A stretch of DNA of 64,000 nt from Albimonas marina (lineage in GTDB: Bacteria > Pseudomonadota > Alphaproteobacteria > Rhodobacterales > Rhodobacteraceae), in the NCBI RefSeq assembly GCF_029223255.1, contig NZ_JARHUC010000009.1:267334-331333 (forward strand), in the 5' to 3' direction. Under the pieces are notes generated by a model. The model was given only the letters and a program-made list of their open reading frames with translations. It was not told where the DNA came from and did not search any database. The first letter of the stretch is position 1. Every line of letters starts with the position of its first letter. Below are positions 57,501 to 64,000 of this stretch, one piece after another. The translations under genes were made by a program, and so were the position numbers.

Positions 57501-58906
57501 AAAGCCGCGGTCGCGGATGGCTGCGGGTCCAGCCGCGCCGCGACGGCCGCTCGGACGCGCACGTCGACCCGCAGGCGCGAGACGAGCAGGAAGACGCCGG
57601 CCAGCTTGCGCTGCACGAGCAGCGTCGACATGGGCGGGGTCGAGCCGGCTCCCCCGTCCTCGGCGAGCGCCAGACCCTTCGCGCGCAGTTCCGGAAGCAG
57701 CTCCGCCTGCACGCGGGACAGCGGCCAGTCCTCGGCCAGCGCCGTCGTCGCGCGACCGATCATGTCGAGGACCGCGTCGCGATGGCCGGTCGCATCGCCG
57801 GGTCCGACCAGGCCCAGCGTCCGCGCCGCCGCCGCGATCCCGTCCCGGTCGCCGGAAAGTCCGGCGCGCAGCAACGCGCGGTATCCTTCGACCGTCGAGG
57901 CGGGCAGGGCGCGTGACGCGCCGAAGTCGAGCAGCACCAACCTGTCCCCCGTCGCGTCCCAGAGGTAGTTGGCGAAGTTGGGGTCGGTCTGCATGGCCGA
58001 GAACTCGAACAGCTCGCGCAGCGCAAGGTCGATCAGCAGGCCCGCGGCCCGGGTGCGCGGGGCGGCGTCGTCGGCCAGCGTTTCGACCCGTCGACCGTCC
58101 ATGAAATCCATCGCCAGCACCTCGGGCGTGCAGAGATCGGCGTGGGGGCGCGGCGCGGCGAGGCCCTCGAGACCGGCGATCCGCTCGCCCCACGCGGCGA
58201 GCTCGGCCGCCTCGCGCGCGTAGTCCGCCTCGGCCTCGAGCTGGCGCTTGGCGTCTTCGAGCAACGGATCGAGATCGAGCCCGGACGGCGCCAGCCCCGA
58301 CATCCGCACCAGCGCCGCCACGTTGTCGACATCCGAGCGGATGGAGCGTTTCACCCCCGGATACTGAACCTTCACCGCCAGGCGCCGGCCGTCCCGGGTC
58401 TCGGCGTAGTGGACCTGACCGATGGAGGCCGCCGCGAGCGGCCGCGCATCGAACCGCGCGAAGCGCCCGCGCCAGTCGCGCCCCCACTGCGCGTCCAGCG
58501 TGGCGCGCAGCTGGCGGGCCGGCATGACGTCCGCCTGGGCGCGAAGACGGGCGAGCATGTCGGCGAGCTCGGGCGGCAGCATCTCTCCGGCGTCCATCGA
58601 GATCAGCTGGCCCACCTTCATCGCCGCGCCGCGCATGCGGGCGAGGTCGTCGGCGATGCGGCGCAGGTTGGAGGGCGTCAGCAGGAGGTCCCGCGCGGAG
58701 CGCCGGCGCCCTGCGGCGAGGTCGGTCAACGCGCCCGTCGCCATGCGCGCGCCGACGGCGCCGGCGAGGCCCCCGAGGCGCGCCAGCCGCTCCAGTCGCC
58801 GGCTCGGAACCGAAAGCGCCCGAGCGGCGGCGCCGTCGTCCCGCGGCGGACGCTGCGAGGCGCCGCGGCGACCGGCTTGAAAGATCTCGTCGTCGCGCGA
58901 ACTCAT
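57497..58906 (-). CDS. ABC1/UbiB-family atypical kinase (AarF type)
   Basis: This 469-residue protein kinase-like fold carries the family hallmark KVGQLISMDAGEMLPPEL (the KxGQ motif), an Ala-rich nucleotide loop (LAAASIGQVHYAE), VKVQYPGVKRSI with the ATP-binding Lys, and the catalytic region FANYLWDATGDRLVLLDFGASR. Relatives act in ubiquinone biosynthesis or lipid homeostasis by ATP-dependent extraction or control of lipids. The ATG at 58906, with GAGG upstream, is used; GTG and ATG codons 24-27 bases earlier lack a ribosome site. It is monocistronic here and overlaps the SOUL gene's stop on the other strand. Confidence 0.88.
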   Translation of the reverse strand: MSSRDDEIFQAGRRGASQRPPRDDGAAARALSVPSRRLERLARLGGLAGAVGARMATGALTDLAAGRRRSARDLLLTPSNLRRIADDLARMRGAAMKVGQLISMDAGEMLPPELADMLARLRAQADVMPARQLRATLDAQWGRDWRGRFARFDARPLAAASIGQVHYAETRDGRRLAVKVQYPGVKRSIRSDVDNVAALVRMSGLAPSGLDLDPLLEDAKRQLEAEADYAREAAELAAWGERIAGLEGLAAPRPHADLCTPEVLAMDFMDGRRVETLADDAAPRTRAAGLLIDLALRELFEFSAMQTDPNFANYLWDATGDRLVLLDFGASRALPASTVEGYRALLRAGLSGDRDGIAAAARTLGLVGPGDATGHRDAVLDMIGRATTALAEDWPLSRVQAELLPELRAKGLALAEDGGAGSTPPMSTLLVQRKLAGVFLLVSRLRVDVRVRAAVAARLDPQPSATAAF

Positions 58907-59272
58907 GCCGGCGCCTCGTTCCCGCTTCATCACCGGGGCGAGATAGCGCTCGGACCGGGGAGGTCATCGCCCGGCGCCCCTTCGCCGGACGGCTCCCCGA
59001 TGCAGCCGCGCTTCCGACGCACCGAAGCCTGCGGCGGTTCTCGTGAGGCCCGGACCGTCACGCCGAGACGTCGGTATCGGGCGGGCTGGACGTCATCTCG
59101 CTTGATCGGGGCCGCAGGCGGCTGCAAGCTTCTGGCCGACCGACCGTGGGACGGGCGTCGCCGGGCCTCTCAGGCGCCGAGCGCGCGACGCTTCCAGATC
59201 ACGCAGACGGCGCGGCAGGCGGGTCGGCGCGGCCGGAAGGCCGGCCGGCTCCGCCGACGGGAGGACCCTGAC
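58907..59272. other. Divergent intergenic region, 366 bases
   Basis: This is the region between the ABC1-kinase and SYLF gene starts. Nothing beyond GC-rich DNA is seen; no strong promoter motif could be named. Confidence 0.4.
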
Positions 59273-59827
59273 ATGCAAATCACCAGACGTCTCGCCGTGG
59301 CCGGCCTGATGGCCGCGACGCTTGCGACGCCCCCTCTCGCGCAGGCCGACGAAGCGGAGCGCATGGAGATCGACGCCAAGGCGAACGCCGCGCTGGCCCG
59401 GCTCTATGCCGAGAACCCGGCGGCGAAGGAGCTTGGCGGGAAGTCGGTCGGGATCCTGATCATGCCCGAAATCACCAAGGCCGGCTTCGTCGTGGGCGGT
59501 CAGGGCGGGAAGGGCGTGCTTCGCGTCGGCGGGGCCCCGCAGGCCTACTATCGCCTGGTGAGCGCCTCGATCGGGTTCCAGGCCGGCGTGCAGTCCTATT
59601 CGCAGGTGCTGATGTTCCTCACGAAGGAGGCGCTCGACGGCTTCACCTCCGCGAACGGCTGGGAGGCCGGGGTCGACGGGTCCGTGGCGATCGTGAAATC
59701 CGGCGCCACCGTGGGCGGAGACACCACCACCGTGTCGTCGCCGATCGTCGGCTTCGTCTTCGGCGAGAAGGGCCTGATGGCAGCGGCGAACATCGAGGGC
59801 AGCAAGTACACCCGGCTCGACGACTGA
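59273..59827 (+). CDS. SYLF-domain lipid-binding protein (Ysc84-like)
   Basis: This 184-residue exported protein has a signal peptide (LAVAGLMAATLATPPLAQA), then a SYLF/Ysc84 domain with KSVGILIMPEITKAGFVVGGQGGKGVL, YYRLVSASIGFQAGVQSYSQVLMFLT and VGGDTTTVSSPIVGFVFGEKGLMAAANIEGSKY. Eukaryotic members bind phosphoinositides and actin; in bacteria it is a periplasmic lipid-binding protein of uncertain role. GGGAGGA eight bases upstream supports the start. A strong terminator hairpin follows. Confidence 0.9.
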   Translation: MQITRRLAVAGLMAATLATPPLAQADEAERMEIDAKANAALARLYAENPAAKELGGKSVGILIMPEITKAGFVVGGQGGKGVLRVGGAPQAYYRLVSASIGFQAGVQSYSQVLMFLTKEALDGFTSANGWEAGVDGSVAIVKSGATVGGDTTTVSSPIVGFVFGEKGLMAAANIEGSKYTRLDD

Positions 59828-59913
59828 CCCCCGACGACCGACCGTCGTCCGCTCGGGTCCGACGGCCGGGCGGACGGAGGACGCATTCGGAACGCGTCTC
59901 CCCATCATGCGGA

Positions 59914-59942
59914 TCCCGCATCGACCTTCCTGCGATGCGGGA
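59914..59942. terminator. Terminator hairpin between convergent SYLF and fhs genes
   Basis: A ten-base perfect stem (TCCCGCATCG with CGATGCGGGA) and nine-base loop lies in the 166-base space between the two gene ends. It can serve either direction; no T-run is evident. Confidence 0.6.
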
Positions 59943-59993
59943 CCGCCATTCCGGAGCGAGGGCCGGCCGGGATCCCGCCCCGGCGCGCTCCGG

Positions 59994-61661
59994 CTAGAAC
60001 AGACCCTCGATGTCGCCGGCGGCGTTCAGCCCGATCCGCTGGGCCGCGGGAGAGCGCGGCAGGCCGGGCATGGTCATGATCTCCCCGCATATCGCCACGA
60101 CGAAGCCCGCGCCGGCCGAGAGACGGACCTCCCGCAGGGGAACCGAGAATCCTTCCGGCGCGCCCAAGCGCTCGGGGTCGGTCGAGAAGCTGTATTGCGT
60201 CTTGGCCATGCAGATCGGCAGATCGCCGTAGCCCTGCGCCTCCCAGGCCGTCAGCTGGGCGCGGATCTTCTCGTCCGCGACCACGCCGTCGGCGCGGTAG
60301 ATGCGCCGAGCGATCGTCTCCATCTTCTCGAAGAGCCCCATCTCGTCGGGGTAGAGCGGGGCGTACTGCCGGGCGTGGGTCTCGGCGATCTCGACCACCT
60401 TCTCCGCGAGGGCGACCGCGCCCCGGCCGCCGTCGGCCCAGTGCGTCGCGAGGATCGCGTCGACCCCCCGGCGGGCGGCGAAGGCCTTGACCGCTTCGAT
60501 CTCGGCGTCGGCGTCGGTGACGAAGTGATTGATCGCGACGACGACGGGAACGCCGAACTGCTTGATGTTCTCGATGTGCCGGCCGAGGTTCGCGCAGCCG
60601 GCCTCGACCGCCGCGACGTTCTCGGCCGAGAGCTCGCCCTTGGCGACGCCGCCGTTCATCTTCAGCGCGCGCACCGTGGCGACCAGCACCACGGCGTCCG
60701 GCTCGAACCCGGCCTTGCGGCACTTGATGTCGAAGAACTTCTCGGCCCCCAGGTCGGCGCCGAACCCCGCCTCGGTGACCACGTAATCGGCGAGCTTCAG
60801 CGCCGTGCGCGTGGCCACGACCGAGTTGCAGCCATGCGCGATGTTGGCGAAGGGCCCGCCGTGGACGAAGACCGGGTTGTTCTCGAGCGTCTGCACGAGG
60901 TTGGGCTGCATCGCGTCCTTGAGCAGCACGGTCATCGCCCCGTCGGCCTCAAGGTCCCGGCACAGCACCGGCGAGCGGTCGCCGCGGTAGGCGACGATCA
61001 TGTCGCCGAGCCGCCGGCGAAGATCCTCGAGGTCCTCGGCGAGGCAGAGGATCGCCATCACCTCCGAGGCCACGGTGATGTCGAAGCCGCTCTCGCGCGG
61101 GAAGCCGTTGGCCACGCCGCCGAGCCCGATGGTCGCGTGCCTGAGCGCTCGATCGTTCATGTCGAGCACCCGTCGCCAGGCGATGCGGCGCACGTCGATG
61201 CCCAGCGCGTTGCCCCAGTGGATGTGATTGTCGATCATCGCCGCCAGCAGGTTGTGCGCCGAGGTGACGGCGTGGAAGTCCCCGGTGAAATGGAGGTTCA
61301 TGTCCTCCATCGGCACGACCTGCGCGTAGCCGCCCCCGGCCGCGCCGCCCTTCATGCCGAAATTCGGACCCAGCGAGGCTTCGCGGATGCAGACCGCGGC
61401 CTTGCGGCCGATGGCGTTCAGGCCGTCGCCCAGCCCGACGGTGGTCGTGGTCTTGCCCTCGCCCGCGGGCGTGGGGTTGATCGCGGTGACGAGGATCAGC
61501 TTGCCGTCGGGCTTGTCCGCCTGGGCCCGGATGAAGGCCGCGTCGACCTTCGCCTTGTCGTGGCCATAGGGCAGCAGATGCCGGGCGGGAATGCCGAGCA
61601 TGGCCCCTATCTCGTGGATCGGCTTCTTGTCGGCCGCGCGGGCGATCTCGATATCGGACAT
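59994..61661 (-). CDS. fhs: Formate--tetrahydrofolate ligase
   Basis: This 555-residue enzyme makes 10-formyltetrahydrofolate from formate, THF and ATP. Motifs: the nucleotide loop [42 protein letters not shown], the [28 protein letters not shown] signature (in shorter parts), and [20 protein letters not shown]. The length is that of the bacterial family. The ATG at 61661 (AGGAAA at proper distance) begins at the conserved N-terminus; longer forms exist from upstream codons but lack homology. It is monocistronic with an IS remnant immediately upstream, so its promoter lies in a 225-base space. Confidence 0.95.
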   Translation of the reverse strand: MSDIEIARAADKKPIHEIGAMLGIPARHLLPYGHDKAKVDAAFIRAQADKPDGKLILVTAINPTPAGEGKTTTTVGLGDGLNAIGRKAAVCIREASLGPNFGMKGGAAGGGYAQVVPMEDMNLHFTGDFHAVTSAHNLLAAMIDNHIHWGNALGIDVRRIAWRRVLDMNDRALRHATIGLGGVANGFPRESGFDITVASEVMAILCLAEDLEDLRRRLGDMIVAYRGDRSPVLCRDLEADGAMTVLLKDAMQPNLVQTLENNPVFVHGGPFANIAHGCNSVVATRTALKLADYVVTEAGFGADLGAEKFFDIKCRKAGFEPDAVVLVATVRALKMNGGVAKGELSAENVAAVEAGCANLGRHIENIKQFGVPVVVAINHFVTDADAEIEAVKAFAARRGVDAILATHWADGGRGAVALAEKVVEIAETHARQYAPLYPDEMGLFEKMETIARRIYRADGVVADEKIRAQLTAWEAQGYGDLPICMAKTQYSFSTDPERLGAPEGFSVPLREVRLSAGAGFVVAICGEIMTMPGLPRSPAAQRIGLNAAGDIEGLF

Positions 61662-61886
61662 CTGGCTTTCCTGCTGCATGGCGCCGTCGACCGGCGTGGC
61701 CAAATGGCGTCCTTGCGGCCGCGAACGCAACGCATGGATGGGCGCCGATGCGTGAACGGCGGGCGGCGGATCCTCCCGGCGGGCTCGGCATGCCCCTCGA
61801 GGGCGCCGTCGCGTTGTAGGGTGATCGCCTGCAACGGCGTCGTGAGGTCGAGGCGCAGGCGCCCGCGAGCCGCATGGGACCCGCCT
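61662..61886. other. Upstream region of fhs with IS6 end sequence
   Basis: Bases near 61810-61850 resemble the region that follows the IS6 transposase in remnant A (minus-strand order: GCAGGCGATC...CAACGCGACGGCGCC), so the end of a decayed IS6 copy reaches close to the fhs promoter. No gene. Confidence 0.4.
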
Positions 61887-61990
61887 TCAGGCGGCGGCGA
61901 TCTCGCGCCAGGTCGCGAAGGTCTCCGCCTGCAGACTCGTCATCGTGCGGCGGGCAACCAAGTGACGCTGGATGTTGAAGTGGTCGAAGG
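61887..61990 (-). pseudogene. IS6-family transposase remnant E (C-terminal part)
   Basis: The minus-strand frame encodes HFNIQRHLVARRTMTSLQAETFATWREIAAA then a stop at 61887, the family-typical C-terminus. It is cut at 61990 by the left inverted repeat of the IS3-family element. Confidence 0.75.
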
Positions 61991-63285
61991 TGATCCTGCC
62001 CCGATCTTGTGGACGGGGTCATGCCGCCATTCGCTCCATGTCGGCCGGCGAACGGCAGCCTATTCCGGAATGAAGCCGCCGGGAGTTGTAGAAGCCCTCG
62101 ACGAACGCGAAGGATCGCGACGCGCCTCGTCGCGGGTGGCGTAGACGCGGTGATGGACGCGCTCGACCTTCAGGGTGTGGAGAAGAGCTCCATCGGCGCG
62201 TTGTCGAGGCAGTTCCCCTTCCTGCTCATCGACGACGTGATCCATGCGGCGGCAAGGGCTTGGCGGTAGGCGTCCGCTGCGTAGCGGATACCCCTGTCGC
62301 TGTGATGCACGAGCCCCGGCGCGGGGCGCTGCCGCTTGATGGCCATTTCCAACGCCTCGAGCGCGATGTCGGCGTGCAAGGTGTCGCGGACCGCCCAGCC
62401 GACGACCTTGCCGGTCTGCATGTCGATCAGCGCCGCCAGATGAGCTGGGACCGTGGCCCCTGCGGGGCCGCGCAAGCCCCGCGAACGCCAGCCTTCGCCG
62501 GTGCGGACGCAGGTCAGGTCGGCGAGCCAGACCTGGTTCGGCGCCGTCGCCGTGAAGTTCCGCCGAAGCCTGTTCGGTGCGATCGGGTGATCGTGCCGGC
62601 TGTCCGTCGTGCGCATCCGGCGTGGCATCGCCGCCAGGCCGCGCAGACCGGCCCGGCGCATCAGCCGCGCGATCCGGTGACGGCCGACACGCCGGCCGTG
62701 GGCGTGCAGCTACGCCTGCACCCGCGGCGCTCCGTAGGCCCCGCCGCTCTCGGCGTGGACCGCCCGGATCTCGGCCGGCAGCGCGTGGTTTGCGGCGGCG
62801 CGCCCGCTCTCCGGCCGACGGCGCCAGGCGTAATGGCCGCTCGGCGACACGCCCGGCACGCGGCAGATTATGCGAACCGGCCAGAGTTGGCGGCGCTCAT
62901 CGACGAACCGGTGCTTCACCGGCTGGCCGCTCCGAAGGTGAGCGCAGCTTTGTCTAGGATGTCGCGCTCCATCTGCGCCCCGCGAAAGTTCCCGCTTCGG
63001 CCGCGCGTTCTCCGCGGCCAGGTCCGCCGGAGACGGGACCTGCGTCGCGGGCCGCCGCGCCGGCGACGGTTCGGAGAACGGCTTCATCCAGCGCCGCGGC
63101 AGCATCTCGTGCAGGCCGAGCTCATCGGCGACGCGCACGATCGGCAGACAGCTGTCGAGCACAGGCTCGACGGCCTGTCGCGTAAAGCTCTTCCGGAAAA
63201 TGGCGGCGCGTCTTCGTCTCAATCGCACACTCCTCTCCTGGCTCGAAAGCCGTAGCACGAGTCTCCACCAGACCGGGCAGGATCA
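61991..63285 (-). mobile_element. IS3-family insertion sequence, decayed (IS51-group-like)
   Basis: The element is bounded by perfect 11-base terminal inverted repeats, TGATCCTGCCC at 61991-62001 and its complement at 63275-63285, continuing imperfectly for about 24 bases. The length of 1295 bases and two-reading-frame transposase are normal for IS3. No target duplication is visible at the flanks (AGG and ACG), and the two sides carry different broken transposases, so the current junctions probably arose by recombination or by nested insertion. Transposition is prevented by at least two lesions in the transposase. Confidence 0.8.
62019..63258 (-). pseudogene. IS3-family transposase (orfA/orfB) with stop and frameshift
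   Basis: From the right: orfA-type sequence [35 protein letters not shown], then orfB start VKHRFVDERRQLWPVRIICRVPGVSPSGHYAW and AESGGAYGAPRVQA, where an in-frame stop codon lies at 62710. The DDE core continues after it: WLADLTCVRT (Asp), VHHSDRGIRYAADAYR (Asp) and NCLDNAPMELF (Glu). Near 62170 the frame shifts; HTLKVERVHHRVYATRDEARRD and VEGFYNSRRLHSGIGCRSPADMERMAA follow in another frame to the end at 62019. The element is thus dead in its own transposase. Confidence 0.8.
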
Positions 63286-63902
63286 ACGGCGCGCTTCGTC
63301 AGAGGCTGAGAGAGTTGGCCCGCGAACGGCGGCGCTTCGGCTATCGCCGCCTGCACGCGCTGCTGCGGCGGGAAGGGATGGCCGTGAACCGCAAACGCGT
63401 GCAGCGCATCTACGTGGAAGAGAAGCTGCTGGTCCGTCGTCGCGGCGGCCGGAAGAGGGTGCTGGGAACCCGCGCGCCCACGGCCGTCCCCAACGTGCCG
63501 AACGCCCGCCGGTCGCTGGACTTCGTGCATGACCAGATGACCGACGGGCGGCGGTTCCGGGTGCTGGGGGTCGACGACGACTGCACCCGCGAATGCCTGG
63601 CCTTGGTTCCCGACACGTCGCTCTCGGGCGTGCGGGTCGTGCGGGAACTGGACGCCATCGTCGCCCGCAGAGGCCGTCCCACGGCGATCGTCAGCGACAA
63701 CGGAACCAAGTTCACCTCGAACGCGATCCTCGCCTGGGCGGACGACCGGGGCGTGGCCTGGGAATGCATCCAGCCCGGCAAGCCGGTTCAGAACGCCTTC
63801 GCCGAGAGCTTCAACAGGCGGCTCAGGGACGAGCTTCTCAACGAGACCCTGTTCCGCTCCATCCGTCACGCCCGATCGGTAGCGCCCCGAGACGTGGTGT
63901 AG
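63286..63902 (+). pseudogene. Second IS3-family transposase orfB, truncated at both ends
   Basis: The frame is open from the inverted repeat of the neighbouring element and encodes [29 protein letters not shown], the normal N-terminal part of an orfB (IS3/IS2-type), then [47 protein letters not shown] (Asp), [16 protein letters not shown] (Asp) and [28 protein letters not shown] (Glu). The usual C-terminus is absent: at about 63875 homology ends at a different sequence. The catalytic triad is intact, but the 5' start and 3' end are lost, so it is probably inactive. No other orfA is attached. Confidence 0.8.
63878..63901. repeat. Possible terminal inverted repeat of another insertion sequence
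   Basis: GGTAGCGCCCCGAGACGTGGTGTA resembles (from memory) ends of IS256-family elements of Rhizobiales. It sits exactly where the second IS3 orfB is cut. An IS running out of the window to the right would explain the truncation. Confidence 0.35.
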
Positions 63903-63934
63903 GAGCGCCGGCCTTCGGCGAGGCCCGAGGCTGA

Positions 63935-64000
63935 TCAGGCGGCCACGGCGGGCAGCCTGACATGGTCAGCATCGTTGATGCGGGCGAGGGACTCCAGCCC
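63935..64000 (-). CDS. C-terminal 21 residues of an unidentified protein (partial)
   Basis: The minus-strand frame is open from the right edge to a stop at 63935 and would end ARINDADHVRLPAVAA. If the repeat at 63878-63901 is an IS end, this could be the transposase C-terminus of that element, but I cannot match the residues to a family. Confidence 0.25.
   Translation of the reverse strand, partial: GLESLARINDADHVRLPAVAA

Overview
The window is a very GC-rich (roughly 70% or more) chromosomal segment with dense genes, short operons and many spurious long reading frames. The content (TRAP transporter, serralysin-like RTX protease, a VPxPA-type C-terminal sorting signal, formate-THF ligase, CHASE2 cyclase, many acyl-CoA enzymes) suggests an alphaproteobacterium, probably Rhodobacterales-like. 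This is inference from gene content; no rRNA or tRNA was found.

1-15.8 kb is mostly metabolic. It has the end of a xanthine dehydrogenase-type molybdenum subunit followed by an exported mono-haem cytochrome c, then a pair of acyl-CoA dehydrogenases. Next is a three-gene operon: a Pycsar-effector-like small membrane protein, a FecR/TPR/beta-barrel protein and a CHASE2 adenylate cyclase. A YchJ/SEC-C protein, a class IV aminotransferase coupled to a sulfotransferase-like gene, an acyl-CoA synthetase and an enoyl-CoA hydratase follow.

16.2-28.3 kb holds the most interesting locus. A tight minus-strand operon encodes, in transcription order, an acyl-CoA-reductase-like aldehyde dehydrogenase fused to a cyclic-nucleotide-binding domain, an acyl carrier protein, a fatty acyl-AMP-ligase-like enzyme, an NDH-2-like flavoprotein, a dedicated AcpS, and a patatin phospholipase that also carries a cyclic-nucleotide-binding domain. 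Divergent from it are an RND (MMPL/HAE3-type) exporter fused in frame to a LolA-like carrier, and a beta-barrel protein. Together they look like a cNMP-gated pathway that takes fatty acid from membrane lipid, loads it on a private ACP, reduces it and exports the product.

28.5-33 kb has an SDR oxidoreductase, two small exported cysteine proteins and a large unrecognised membrane-anchored protein. 33.1-40.1 kb is a quinate/shikimate catabolic operon: quinate/shikimate dehydrogenase, 3-dehydroshikimate dehydratase-HPPD fusion, TRAP transporter, type II dehydroquinase. It is divergent from a TetR regulator, with a promoter embedded in a direct repeat between them.

40.2-64 kb is accessory: a 1230-residue RTX serralysin-like protease, a four-repeat choice-of-anchor D protein with a sorting tail, a sulfotransferase, a 2116-residue CSLREA/beta-helix protein with lectin-like terminal repeats, and a second RTX protein. 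These are interspersed with at least five IS6-family transposase remnants. A conserved island (SOUL protein, ABC1/UbiB kinase, SYLF protein, formate-THF ligase) lies within it. The right end is a pile-up of a decayed IS3-family element, a second truncated IS3-family transposase and what may be the end of a third IS.
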